Assembly (NCBI RefSeq): GCF_000166135.1
Contig: NC_014666.1
Span: 2,604,001-2,668,000 of the forward strand
Origin: Pseudofrankia inefficax
GTDB taxonomy: Bacteria > Actinomycetota > Actinomycetes > Frankiales > Frankiaceae
Direction of reading: 5' to 3'
DNA length: 64,000 nucleotides
Part shown: positions 9,803 to 18,814 of the stretch, piece after piece
How the letters are laid out: the number at the start of each line of letters is the position of its first letter
Position numbering within the stretch: the stretch's first letter is position 1
Position numbers and translations under genes: made by a program
Notes under the pieces: model-generated
What the model was told of the DNA's origin: nothing
The model's input: the letters and a program-made list of their open reading frames with translations, nothing else
Databases searched by the model: none

Positions 9803-10945
9803 ATGGGCGGACGCATTGTGGTGTTCGGCGCCACCGGCTACACCGGCCGGCTCGTGACCGCCGAGCTGGTCGCGGCGGGGCACCGTCCGGTGGTCGCGGG
9901 GCGTGACCGGGCGCGGGTCGACGCGCTGCGTGCCCGCCACGATGACCTGCCCGGCGCTCTGGCCGACGCGGCCGACCCCGACTCGGTGCGCCGGCTGGTC
10001 GAGCCTGGCGACGTCCTGGTCGCCACGGTGGGCCCGTTTTCGAGGTTCGGCCGGCCCGCCGTCGACGCAGCGATCGCGGCCGGGGCGCACTACCTGGACA
10101 GCAGCGGCGAGGCCGATTTCCTGCGCCAGGTGTACGAGGACGCGGGCCCACGGGCCGAACGCGCCGGCGTCGTGCTGCTTCCGGCGTCCGGGTTCGACTG
10201 CGTGCCCGGCAATCTGGCCGGCGCGCTCGCGCTACGGGATGCCGGCGAGGAGGCCCGGCGGGTCGATGTCGCCTACCAGGTCGTCCCCCCGGGCGGGCGG
10301 CTGCACCGGCTCGGAATCAGCAGCGGGACGAGGGCGACGATGCTGGCGTCCGCCTTCAGCCCGGTCGAGATGCTGCGGGCCGGCCGGCTCGTCACCCTTC
10401 CTTTCGGGCGCGAGGTACGGACCTTTCGACAGGACAGGTCGGTCTTGACCGGGGTGCTGTGGGCGGGAACCGAGGCGCGCACGCTGCCCCGGCTTGCGCC
10501 GCGGCTCACCGAGGCCGCGACCTACATGGTCGCGGGCGGCAGGCCGGCCCGGCTGGCGCGGGCCGCGTCCTACCCGCTCGCGGCGCTGTCCCGGCTGCGC
10601 GTCTTCACCCGGCTGGCGGGCGTGGCGGCGGCGCCGGCGCTGCGGGTCACGGGACGCGGGCCGGATCCGGCGGCCCAGGACGCGACCAGCACCGTCGTGC
10701 TCGCCACCGTGGCCGACGCCTCCGGGCGACAACTGGCCACGGTCCGTCTGGAGGGTGTGGATCCCTACGTCTTCACCGGCCGGATCATGGCCTGGATCGC
10801 TGGCCAGCTGGCGTCCGGCGCGGTGACCGGGCACGGCGCGCTCGGCCCGGTGGAAGCCTTCGGCGTCGACGGGCTCGAACCCGCCGTCGCGGCGGCCGGC
10901 CTACGCCGCGTGGGCCTGCCTGGAGTCAGCTCCGGATCCAGTTAG
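9803..10945 (+). CDS. Saccharopine-dehydrogenase-like NAD(P) oxidoreductase (trans-acting enoyl reductase type)
   Basis: 380 residues. The N-terminus has a Rossmann nucleotide-binding motif VVFGATGYTGRLV. It is followed by VAGRDRARV and VATVGPFSRFG, then YLDSSGEADFL and PASGFDCVPGN. These are hallmarks of the actinobacterial saccharopine-dehydrogenase-like family that includes the mycobacterial trans-acting enoyl reductase (Rv2953). Those proteins reduce intermediates in lipid or polyketide assembly rather than lysine. ATG at 9803 sits directly before the Rossmann strand, while a longer open frame to 9707 adds low-complexity sequence. Family is confident; substrate is not known. Confidence 0.88.
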   Translation: MGGRIVVFGATGYTGRLVTAELVAAGHRPVVAGRDRARVDALRARHDDLPGALADAADPDSVRRLVEPGDVLVATVGPFSRFGRPAVDAAIAAGAHYLDSSGEADFLRQVYEDAGPRAERAGVVLLPASGFDCVPGNLAGALALRDAGEEARRVDVAYQVVPPGGRLHRLGISSGTRATMLASAFSPVEMLRAGRLVTLPFGREVRTFRQDRSVLTGVLWAGTEARTLPRLAPRLTEAATYMVAGGRPARLARAASYPLAALSRLRVFTRLAGVAAAPALRVTGRGPDPAAQDATSTVVLATVADASGRQLATVRLEGVDPYVFTGRIMAWIAGQLASGAVTGHGALGPVEAFGVDGLEPAVAAAGLRRVGLPGVSSGSS

Positions 10946-11264
10946 TCGGCCGGCTGCGGACAGAAGCTGGCCAGGTCGCCCGCGAGGGCGACCGTAACCC
11001 GCACCGGGGCAGTGGACGGCGGTGATCGTGGCGGGGAGACCCCTTGGCACGGCAGTCCCGCGTGCGATGACCCCGGCTTGAGTCAGAATCCCGGCCGCTC
11101 GCTGTCGCGGGACCTTTCGGGATGGTGCCGCACTACTGTCGGTGGAGTGAACGGAATGTGTACGGCCATGGCCCGCCGTCTGTTGCCGCCGTCGTCCCAG
11201 GCACTGGACGCCGCACCGCGCCCTGTCCGCCGGGGACCTATCTGCGCCCGCCGCCGTGCCTGGC
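10946..11264. other. Intergenic region, nothing recognised
   Basis: About 320 bp between the reductase and the PAP2-type gene. Overlapping frames exist on both strands, but none resembles a protein family and none has a convincing ribosome-binding site. Confidence 0.4.
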
Positions 11265-12110
11265 ATGGCTGAGCTGGCAGGACCGTCGAGAGCGCCCGGT
11301 CCTCGCCGGGTATCGCCGCGGCAGGTGTGGGCCTGGCTGTCGTTCGAGAACGCCACGGCGAGTCGCAGCCGCTTCCTGACGGTGCATCTCGCCCTCGAGA
11401 CACTCCTCATCATCGTCGGCTTCCAGCTGTATTCGATCATCGCCGACCACGCGCCCCGCCACGCCCAGCAGGCACTGGGCCGCACCGACCGGGTCCTGCG
11501 GGCCGAGCGTGCGGTCCACCTGTCCCCGGAATTGTGGGTGAACACGTGGTGGGCGCGGTCGCATCTTCGCGAAGCGGTCGGGAACTACTATTACGACGGT
11601 CCGCACTTCATCGTGACCGCCTTGGTGCTGACGCTGTTGTTGGTGCTACGCCCCAACCAGTACCGGCTGTACCGGGACATTCTCTTCGTGGCGAGCCTGC
11701 TCGCGCTGGTCGTCTTCTGGCTCTGCCCGGTCGGACCGCCGCGGCTGCTGCCGTCGGCCGAGTTCGTCGACACGGTCGCGAGGGTGCGGACGTTCGGCGC
11801 AGGAGGACAGCATGGGATCACCTCAGCGGAGAATCCCTTCGCCGCAATGCCGTCGCTGCACGTCGGATGGGCGCTGTGGGTCGCGATGGCGAGTCGCGCG
11901 CTGACGGATAACCGATGGCTGCGTGCGCTCGCGTGGTGCTATCCAGCCCTCACCACCTTCGTCGTGATGGCGACGGGAAATCATCTTCTGGCGGACGCTG
12001 CCGCTGCCGCGATTCTCCTGCCGCTGTCGAGCGCGTTGGTGCGTGTCGCCCTCGGCGCGAGAGAAACGACGTTCCGCGAGCCCGCCCGGCGCGAGGTCGC
12101 CAGCGAGTGA
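11265..12110 (+). CDS. PAP2-superfamily integral membrane phosphatase/phosphotransferase
   Basis: About 281 residues with five to six hydrophobic segments (LALETLLIIVGFQLYSII, FIVTALVLTLLLVL, ILFVASLLALVVFWL, WCYPALTTFVVMATG, AAAAAILLPLSSALV). The PAP2 signature appears as FAAMPSLHVGWA and later TGNHLLADA, which supply the active-site His residues. The arrangement with an N-terminal WVNTWWARSHL region matches the PAP2_3/inositol-phosphotransferase-like group (Aur1-related in eukaryotes). It acts on phospholipid or polyprenyl-phosphate headgroups in the membrane. An in-frame GTG at 11256 is an alternative start. Substrate is unknown. Confidence 0.88.
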   Translation: MAELAGPSRAPGPRRVSPRQVWAWLSFENATASRSRFLTVHLALETLLIIVGFQLYSIIADHAPRHAQQALGRTDRVLRAERAVHLSPELWVNTWWARSHLREAVGNYYYDGPHFIVTALVLTLLLVLRPNQYRLYRDILFVASLLALVVFWLCPVGPPRLLPSAEFVDTVARVRTFGAGGQHGITSAENPFAAMPSLHVGWALWVAMASRALTDNRWLRALAWCYPALTTFVVMATGNHLLADAAAAAILLPLSSALVRVALGARETTFREPARREVASE

Positions 12111-12204
12111 AGGCCGCCCTGCCGGCGCTCGATGGCCTGGTGGCCTGGTGGTCAACCCCCGTCGGCGCGTTCGGAAGATCGATCGCGGCTGCGATGATCG
12201 ACCG

Positions 12205-13338
12205 ATGAGGTGGATTACTGACGACTTCCGTGTCGGCTACAGCCAGTACTACCTGTGCGATTACAACGTGATCCCCGAGAGTGTGGGCCTGAATCAGGCC
12301 TTTCAGGGGAACACACTCGTCGGGGCGGGTGGCGGTCACCTGGCCGTGGTCTGCGGGACCCACTACGGGCGGATCAGGATTACCGTCGAGGTCCGCGACG
12401 ACGAACCCGCCGCTGCCTTCGACGGCTGGGCCATGGCCGTAGACGTCAGCCATCACAGCAATACGGGCCGGACCTGGCTCGGCGACATGGACACGGGCGG
12501 GCCGCCCGAGCTGGGGAACCTGACGCCTGGCGGCCCTGGTTGGTACCGGGTTCGCGTGCGGGCGAGGGGACGCGACGCCGCGCGGGCCGCGGGTAGCACC
12601 GGCTTCGACGCTGACCCGCCGATCGAGGAACACGCGGTGAGCATCTGGCCGGCGCTGCCCGCGCCCGACCTTGTCCACCGCTCCGAGGACGAGATCGCCG
12701 GCGGCCCGCGGCCAGCCCCCAGCGGTCCTCTACCCGCCTTCTACCCGGAATGCCGGCCAGGCTGGGCGTCGGCGCCCGCGAGCGACGAGCCCACGGAACT
12801 GGTACCGCAACGCGTCGAGAAGATCATCGATTGGACCATCGCCCACTACCCCGGGGCCCAGCTTGTTGGCGCGCTCCTCGCCGGCCGGGATCTGGCATTC
12901 GCCGACTTCATGGCGGCTCGCCTCACCGGCGCGGATCTGACCGGCTCGATACTCATCAAGACGAAGCTCACCGCTACCGACCTCGCCGGGGCGCGTCTGT
13001 CTCAGGCCAACCTCGACGGCGCGGACCTCGCCAACGCCAACCTGACAGGCGCCCGGCTCGACGACGCCATCCTGACCGGCGTCCATCTCAGCGAAGGCCG
13101 CCTCGTCGATGCGGTCCTCACGCGCGCGAACCTCCACCGGGCCGATCTCGTCGGTGCGGACCTCACCGGCGCAGACCTGACCGGGGCGCGACTCGACGGC
13201 GTCCGCTGGTCGGACTCCCCGGACTGGCCGGAGACGACCCACTGGCCGTCTCCAACGCTGGCCCGGCACATCCGGGCCCATTCCGATGCGTCCCCGATCA
13301 GACCTACCGACTTCACCGTCCGCTCCCTCACCCTCTGA
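12205..13338 (+). CDS. Pentapeptide-repeat protein with an unrecognised N-terminal domain
   Basis: 377 residues. Residues ~1-150 form an unfamiliar globular domain (MRWITDDFRVGYSQYYLCD at the start, then a central GDMDTGGPPELG). A Pro-rich linker follows. Residues ~215-335 are pentapeptide repeats of the A(D/N)LxG type (GADLTGSIL, LANANLTGARLDD, GADLTGADLTGARLDG), which form a right-handed quadrilateral beta-helix. Some family members mimic DNA and protect gyrase; most are uncharacterised. ATG at 12205 gives a clean N-terminus, and upstream in-frame sequence is Arg/Pro-rich and overlaps the preceding gene. Confidence 0.85.
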   Translation: MRWITDDFRVGYSQYYLCDYNVIPESVGLNQAFQGNTLVGAGGGHLAVVCGTHYGRIRITVEVRDDEPAAAFDGWAMAVDVSHHSNTGRTWLGDMDTGGPPELGNLTPGGPGWYRVRVRARGRDAARAAGSTGFDADPPIEEHAVSIWPALPAPDLVHRSEDEIAGGPRPAPSGPLPAFYPECRPGWASAPASDEPTELVPQRVEKIIDWTIAHYPGAQLVGALLAGRDLAFADFMAARLTGADLTGSILIKTKLTATDLAGARLSQANLDGADLANANLTGARLDDAILTGVHLSEGRLVDAVLTRANLHRADLVGADLTGADLTGARLDGVRWSDSPDWPETTHWPSPTLARHIRAHSDASPIRPTDFTVRSLTL

Positions 13339-13798
13339 CAGCGGAGATCCCACCTCACGGACCACCGGCACACGCGCCGGCGGGGCTGTCGGGACTGTCT
13401 CGGTAACGGCTCTGCCGCGCTTTCGACTCTGTGGCACATTCGGTGGCCACATTCAGTGATCGCGTGGCGCACAGCCGCCGTCTCGCTTTCGTGTTTGTTT
13501 GCAGCTTTCCGAGGCAACATGGCGGCGGCTGCTCGACCTTGCGAACGACTGCGAGGTAGCAGACTTCACCCGCTTTGGCCTTCGCCCGCAGCGCTAACGC
13601 ACCGTCACCATCGAAAGTGGAACAGAGCCGTTCGTGCAACTGATCCCCGGTGGCCCCGGCGTCGGCGAGAAGAACGTCCAGCTCTTCGTTGTAGGCCGGG
13701 GTGCCCACGGTGAAGGGCTACCAGCGTGCTCGTGGCTCCCTCGTGATCCGGGAGGGCGGATCCGTCTCTGTAGATCAGGTTCGGTCCGTCTCCTACTG
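13339..13798. other. Intergenic region with a possible short gene relic on the minus strand
   Basis: 460 bp between convergent genes. On the minus strand a frame at 13355-13708 begins GTPAYNEELDVLLADAGATG and continues with helix-like sequence before degenerating into Arg-rich residues. It resembles the start of a real protein that has lost its downstream part, but no family was recognised and no ribosome-binding site is evident. Confidence 0.3.
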
Positions 13799-15163
13799 TT
13801 AGGAGGCTCGACGGAGGAGGTTAGCGACGTCTGTGAGACTGAGACGGACCGAGGGGTCGGCGGTGCCGTTGGTGAAGGTGATTCCTTCCGATTCGAGGAC
13901 CTGTTGAGGTGTGTCGGCGCGGCTGGGATCTGGCCACTTGAAATCCGCGGCGACCGTTCCGTCGGCGTCTAGGACGCGCCACCGATTCTGGCAGGACGGG
14001 CAGGTGGCGATGTGCTGGCCGAGTGGTTGGGCTTTGGTGGCGACTACTTGCGCGAGATCGCCGTAGGTTGTCCAGCGTCCGGCGGGCAGGGCATCGAGGC
14101 ACGCGTGCAGGTCGGACCAGTCGCGTCTGCTCTGTCCCGGGACGGCCTCGGCGAGGTCCGCCAGGCTGTGTCCTGCTTCGACCTCCCACCAGATAGGTCC
14201 GCGCACCGATTCGGGCGCCGATCCGGTTGCCTGGGCGAGGATGTGCAGGACCAGCCTGGTGGGCGTCCAGATCCCACCGTCGGCCTCCCAGCGCAGCGGG
14301 CCCTTAGGATCGTTCTGCCAGGCGGCCCGGCCGCGTGACGGCTCCTGTTGTATCCACTGGTCGAGTTTGGCCCGCTGCGCGGCCGGCACAGCCGAGAGCG
14401 TGAGTCGGAGTGTGGTGCCGTCGGCGAGTGTTTCCGCGTCAATGAGCCGCCGTACGGCCGAGGCCGCCCGGGAACGCTGGACCTCCTTCTGGCTAACGCG
14501 TTCAGCGTCGGCCCGCGCCATCGGGCTGAGGGTGAATTCCTCGGCACCCGTCGTTGGCCACAATCGGTTGAAGCCCGCGAGGAAACCGTCGTCCGAGCGC
14601 CACGCGGCGACCTCGACCAATTCGACAATCAGATCGAACTGCGAGAGCCAGACGGCCGTGTTGGTGACCTGCCGTGGGAACGCGCCGGCGATCAGCATGA
14701 TCCTGGGCTTACGCAGAAGCTCTGGGTCGAGCTCACCTCCGCCGAGATGTTCGAGCAGCAGTGCCCGAGCGGAGTCCCGGTCGGTCGGGTTTCCCCGCCT
14801 CGTGAGCCAGGTCGCGTGCGCGTCGGCGAGCGTGTCCAGCGTGAAGCCCGAGACCATCGCCGCATAGTTGATCGCCTGTAAATGGGTGTCCCCGGGTGCG
14901 GCGTCGCGTTTGAGCTCGACGACGACGAGCCGGCCGGCGGTACTAAGCCCGAGAATGTCGAGCCGGTCCCGGGCGCGGAGACCGTCGCTGCCGGTCCACT
15001 GGTCGTATTCGCTGGTCACCACCATCACGTCGTCGCCGAGGATTGCGGGATTGGCGAGCACCCACTCCTGCAGGTCGGCCCGCTCGCTCAGCCCGGCCTC
15101 AGCCAGCGAGACTGCGGGCAGCGCCGTCGCCTTGGCGCCATTGACCTTGAACAGCAATGTCAT
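13799..15163 (-). CDS. PD-(D/E)XK nuclease fused to an alkyltransferase-like (ATL) DNA-binding domain
   Basis: 454 residues. The N-terminal domain has a NucS/DUF91-like nuclease core: Asp69 in RDRLDILG and Glu83/Lys85 in VVVELKRD, followed by a helix with QAINYAAMV. A helical middle region spans ~130-330. The C-terminal ~100 residues resemble O6-alkylguanine alkyltransferase-like proteins: ACLDALPAGRWTTYGDLA, then NRWRVLDADGTVA and QQVLESEGITF. The PCHR alkyl-acceptor Cys motif is replaced by NRWR, so it should bind DNA or sense lesions rather than repair by alkyl transfer. A CPSC pair lies just before. ATG at 15163 follows GGAGG. It lies 52 bp downstream of the APH-type kinase on the same strand and is likely third in one operon. 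Both domain calls are from motif reading. Confidence 0.8.
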   Translation of the reverse strand: MTLLFKVNGAKATALPAVSLAEAGLSERADLQEWVLANPAILGDDVMVVTSEYDQWTGSDGLRARDRLDILGLSTAGRLVVVELKRDAAPGDTHLQAINYAAMVSGFTLDTLADAHATWLTRRGNPTDRDSARALLLEHLGGGELDPELLRKPRIMLIAGAFPRQVTNTAVWLSQFDLIVELVEVAAWRSDDGFLAGFNRLWPTTGAEEFTLSPMARADAERVSQKEVQRSRAASAVRRLIDAETLADGTTLRLTLSAVPAAQRAKLDQWIQQEPSRGRAAWQNDPKGPLRWEADGGIWTPTRLVLHILAQATGSAPESVRGPIWWEVEAGHSLADLAEAVPGQSRRDWSDLHACLDALPAGRWTTYGDLAQVVATKAQPLGQHIATCPSCQNRWRVLDADGTVAADFKWPDPSRADTPQQVLESEGITFTNGTADPSVRLSLTDVANLLRRAS

Positions 15164-15215
15164 CGCTGACCTCCAGCCTGCGCCAGCCGGACAGACATTC
15201 GGCCTCTGATCCCGC

Positions 15216-16256
15216 TCACCTGGACCGAACGCAACCTTCAACGGTTGCATGGTCGGGGGCGCGACTGGATTTCCAGACGGCGTGGGCTGTCCGGACCTTG
15301 GCAGTGAGTTTGTCGACGAGCGCGGCCTCAGCGTCTGGAGGCTCGGTGCCGGCGGCGATCAGTTTGGCGTAGCGGACGGAGTCGACGACGGCCGACTTCA
15401 CCCGTTCGTGCGCCAGATAGGTCGCCAGATCAGCGCGCCATTCGACCGCAGCCCCGGCGGGCACGGCGGCGAGCCAGGCCGCCTGGGCGGCTTCTTCCTC
15501 GTCAGCTTGGTAGCCCATCTTGTGAAGGTGGACGGCCAGGTCGTAGACCGGGTCGCCCCACAGCGCGAGCTCCCAGTCGAGGAAGTAAGTGACGTCGACG
15601 TCGACGATCATGTTCTTGCGGTGGATGTCGGTGTGGAGTAGCCGGAACGGCCTGGGGGAGAGGGTTTGCCAGCGTTCGAGGACCGGCCCGAGCGGATCCG
15701 CCGGAAAGCCGAGACCGTCGAACAGCTCGCCGAACTCGCCGAGAAACCGGGCGTGCACGCTGGCCGTGATGTCTGACAGCCGGTTCGCGAAGGAGGCAGT
15801 GTCACCGTCGAGCGGCCAATCGGCAGGAAGCGCCGGCAACTGCTCCAACGGCACCCGACCGAGCTGGGCGAACAGCTCTCCGACGTCCCCGACGACGTGC
15901 CCCGGCACGGGCTTGCCGCGCGGCGCCACCGCGTCGAGCACATCTCCGTCGATCCATTCGACTACCTGGTAAACCGGCTCGACGCTGCTATGCACCAGCC
16001 TGGGCACCCGGGCGATCACCGGGTCAATCGCCCGAACGACGTCAGCCTCGGGCCAGATCGTCAGGTCCATGGTGTCGGCGCCAGGAATCGGGATGCGAAC
16101 GACGACCGACCCCGCGGGCGTCTCGATGCGGACGTTGTGGTTGTAGAAGCCGGCGCTGCGATCGGTACTGGCCAGTGCGATCCGGTACAGCCCGTCCGGG
16201 TCGCTGGTCTTCGCCACGGGGGCATCGTCAGCCGGCGTGGGCTCGGCGCGTGTCAT
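15216..16256 (-). CDS. APH-family small-molecule or protein kinase
   Basis: 346 residues with the aminoglycoside/choline-kinase fold. The catalytic loop reads LLHTDIHRKNMIV (His208, Asp210, Asn215) and the metal-binding Asp is Asp227 in FLDWELALWGDPVYDLA. The N-lobe strand reads VVVRIPIPG. The length fits the family. The ATG overlaps the stop of the upstream STAND ATPase gene by 4 bp (ATGA), which implies translational coupling. Family members phosphorylate aminoglycosides, macrolides, sugars or other metabolites. Given its coupling to an NTPase and a nuclease, antibiotic resistance is only one option, and the substrate cannot be read from sequence. Confidence 0.85.
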   Translation of the reverse strand: MTRAEPTPADDAPVAKTSDPDGLYRIALASTDRSAGFYNHNVRIETPAGSVVVRIPIPGADTMDLTIWPEADVVRAIDPVIARVPRLVHSSVEPVYQVVEWIDGDVLDAVAPRGKPVPGHVVGDVGELFAQLGRVPLEQLPALPADWPLDGDTASFANRLSDITASVHARFLGEFGELFDGLGFPADPLGPVLERWQTLSPRPFRLLHTDIHRKNMIVDVDVTYFLDWELALWGDPVYDLAVHLHKMGYQADEEEAAQAAWLAAVPAGAAVEWRADLATYLAHERVKSAVVDSVRYAKLIAAGTEPPDAEAALVDKLTAKVRTAHAVWKSSRAPDHATVEGCVRSR

Positions 16257-18814
16257 CGGGATGCCTCGCCGAGGCCGAGCAGGTCGCGGGCGAACACGTC
16301 GATACGGCCCTTCAAATCGTCGAGCGTGGTCAGCGGCTGGATGGAGGGTTCGGCGCGCTGGCAGGCTTCCGTCACGTCTTCATCGTCGATTCCCAGGTTC
16401 CGCAGCGCGATGCCGGCGGCCAGCACCAGAGTCGGATAGACCTCCGCCGCTTCCAGCTCGCTGACCGCCCACCGCACGGAGGCCTGCGCAAGATCGAGCT
16501 GGCCGCGACGCGCCTCCAACGCCGCCCGATACAGCCTGGCGCGGGCAAGGCCTGAACGGTAGCTCGCCCGGGTGAGCGCTTCGACCGCGTCGCCGAACGC
16601 GGCTTCCGCGTCACCAAAGCGGCCAAGCCGCAGCGACGCGACCGCGATCGCCGTGTGGCACTTACCCAGCTCGTGCTGGGCACCGATCTCGGTCTGCACC
16701 TCGATAGCGGCCCGAGCCTCAGCGATTGCGAGCTCCGCGTCCGAAAAGGCGAGCAGCTCCGCCCGATTGGTCTTGATGTTCGCGTTGCCGAGGTACGACC
16801 GGGCCGTCTGGTAGTGGTCCGTCGCTTCGTAGAGGAGCCGGAGTGAAGCGTCGAAGTCAAAGGCGAACCGGTGCGCGAGGTGACGGAGCCGCGCCACGTC
16901 GCCTCGGGCCTCCGGGTGGCGGCGTTCCGCGATGACGTCGAGTTCGGTCGCGAAACGCTCGGCGTCGAGGAAGCGGCCCTGGCACATGTGCAGGTCAGCG
17001 GCCCACAGACCAGCGCCCATCCTGGCGGTGTCGTCGTCGCCGCTCCACACCAGGTTGTAGATCTCCAACGCGGCCGAGGTCTGCCCCGCGATCCGCCGCG
17101 CCTGACCAGCCGCGACCGCGAGCCGGGCGCCAACGGGCGTACTCGCGTCCCAGGTCTGGTCAGGAGTCAGCTCTAACGCCTGGTCGGCCTCACCGCGGCG
17201 CAGGACGGTCTCGACGTCCAGAACCCGGGCCGTTTCCGTCAGCTCGGGCGTGACCCTGACCGGGTTGTCGCGCAGGAAGTCGCGCAGGTCGGCCAGCACT
17301 CCGCCGGCCGCGCCGTCGGCGCCACCACGGACCGCGACCTCGACCAGGTCGAGCAGGTCGGTCCCGGACACTTCGCCGACCTGCAGCGCATGGAAGACCA
17401 TCTCCCGGAAGGCAACGGGGTCAGCCAGCATCCGCCCGTCGACGGTCCGGGATGCTTCCTGGCCGGTGACGCCGCCGCTCTCTGGATCCTCGAAGGCCCG
17501 CGCGGCCCAAGCAGCATGCACAAGCCGGTGTAGCTCCAGCCGAGCCGGTTCGGAAAGACGGTCGCGCAGCGCCGCTGCCATGAGCTGGTGGAAACGCAGC
17601 TGGTCGCCCGCCGGGTAGACGAACGAGTACGACGAGATCGACTCCCACGCGGTCACATGTCCCGGCAGCTGCAACGCAGCCGTCAACGCCCGGAAGATCT
17701 CCACGCCGAAGATCCGCGCCACACCGAGAACCTCCAGCGTCCGCACCTCGTCAGATGCGACGTGCTGAAGGAAACGCTGAAGGATCTCCCGCTGGTTCGC
17801 CGCTGCCTGTGCCAAGCGTGGGCCCGTCGCGTCGCCTTCCGGGAGAGGGCCACCTGTGTCGACCGCGAGATGCAGATAGAAAGGAAGGCCTGCGCTCGCA
17901 GCCGCCAGCCGCTGCAACTCGCGTTCCTCCACGATTCCAGACGATCCGAGCAGCGCCAGCCGCGCCTGCATCGGCAGCCCGTCGACCGGACAGGTGCGGA
18001 TAAGCCCGTGCCAGTCGGTGTCGTACACGTCCCACCGCAGCGGCTCCCGGCCGGCGATCACGACGAGGCCGCGGTCCAGCTGGGCGACCAGGTCACGCAG
18101 CCAGACGTCGGCGAGCTGAGTGCGCCCCGACCGGGTCGGCGCCGGGACCAGCGCCTCGTAGGTGTCGATCGTCAGCACATAGGGACGGGCAGCTGAGGCG
18201 TCCCGAAGATCCTCGGCGAACAGGTACGTGACCGCGTCGACGATCTCGGCGTTGGGCAGGTCGTCAAGCGACGACAACGTCTCGTCATGCCGGATACGAA
18301 AGCGGCGCCGGGCATCGGTCGTCACCTTCTCCGCGGCCTTCAGGAGACCGAGACCGGTCCCGAACACCGGCAGCCCAGCCACCGAGTCGATGATCTCTGT
18401 GAGGATGCCGCTCTCCTCGACAAACGGCAGCGTCTCCCTGCTGATCCTCAAGTGCGGATGGATTCGCTGCCACAGCACGGCGTAGGCGATGTCGAAACGG
18501 TCGAACCGCACGCCCTGGCCGCCGAACTCGGCCCGCAAGACCGCGAGCGCGTCCTCCTGCTGACGCATCGCCGGCACCTGAAGGTCCAGCGTCGCGGTCC
18601 GCCAGCCCTTCGGCGCCCGAACCCGCAGTTCCCGCAGCAGCCGGGACTTCCCGATCCCGCCGACACCGGTCACGTTCAGGATTCGGGGAGCTGGACTGGC
18701 AGCGCCGGTGCGGAGCCGTTCGATTTCCTCCTCGAACGCCGCCAGCAGCGGCTCACGATCCACGAACTCCCGCTGCAACGCCGCCACGCGACGAAAACGC
18801 GGCGCGATCGCCAT
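16253..18814 (-). CDS. STAND/AAA-type NTPase with C-terminal TPR-like helices
   Basis: 853 residues. Walker A is GVGGIGKS at residues 50-57 (NVTGVGGIGKSRLLREL). Walker B is probably YVLTIDTYE with Asp217. A VIAGREPLRW strand follows as in other signal-transduction ATPases. The region after ~550 is helical with TPR-like pairs (ALEIYNLVWSGDD, AELAIAEARAAIEVQTEIG, ARLYRAALEARRGQLDLAQ). No effector domain is fused at either end. ATG at 18814 follows GGAGG; a longer frame to 18874 adds Arg-rich sequence. It is first in a three-gene minus-strand operon with a coupled APH kinase and a nuclease-ATL fusion. Such NTPases usually sense a ligand via repeats and switch by oligomerisation. What it senses is unknown. 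Confidence 0.87.
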   Translation of the reverse strand: MAIAPRFRRVAALQREFVDREPLLAAFEEEIERLRTGAASPAPRILNVTGVGGIGKSRLLRELRVRAPKGWRTATLDLQVPAMRQQEDALAVLRAEFGGQGVRFDRFDIAYAVLWQRIHPHLRISRETLPFVEESGILTEIIDSVAGLPVFGTGLGLLKAAEKVTTDARRRFRIRHDETLSSLDDLPNAEIVDAVTYLFAEDLRDASAARPYVLTIDTYEALVPAPTRSGRTQLADVWLRDLVAQLDRGLVVIAGREPLRWDVYDTDWHGLIRTCPVDGLPMQARLALLGSSGIVEERELQRLAAASAGLPFYLHLAVDTGGPLPEGDATGPRLAQAAANQREILQRFLQHVASDEVRTLEVLGVARIFGVEIFRALTAALQLPGHVTAWESISSYSFVYPAGDQLRFHQLMAAALRDRLSEPARLELHRLVHAAWAARAFEDPESGGVTGQEASRTVDGRMLADPVAFREMVFHALQVGEVSGTDLLDLVEVAVRGGADGAAGGVLADLRDFLRDNPVRVTPELTETARVLDVETVLRRGEADQALELTPDQTWDASTPVGARLAVAAGQARRIAGQTSAALEIYNLVWSGDDDTARMGAGLWAADLHMCQGRFLDAERFATELDVIAERRHPEARGDVARLRHLAHRFAFDFDASLRLLYEATDHYQTARSYLGNANIKTNRAELLAFSDAELAIAEARAAIEVQTEIGAQHELGKCHTAIAVASLRLGRFGDAEAAFGDAVEALTRASYRSGLARARLYRAALEARRGQLDLAQASVRWAVSELEAAEVYPTLVLAAGIALRNLGIDDEDVTEACQRAEPSIQPLTTLDDLKGRIDVFARDLLGLGEASR

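Noticed and set aside
11083-11403. Small genes on either strand before the PAP2 gene
   Set aside because: Overlapping Arg/Pro-rich frames without ribosome-binding sites or homology.
15216-16256. Calling the APH-type protein an aminoglycoside resistance enzyme
   Set aside because: The fold is shared by many kinases; coupling to a STAND NTPase and a nuclease argues against a simple resistance label.
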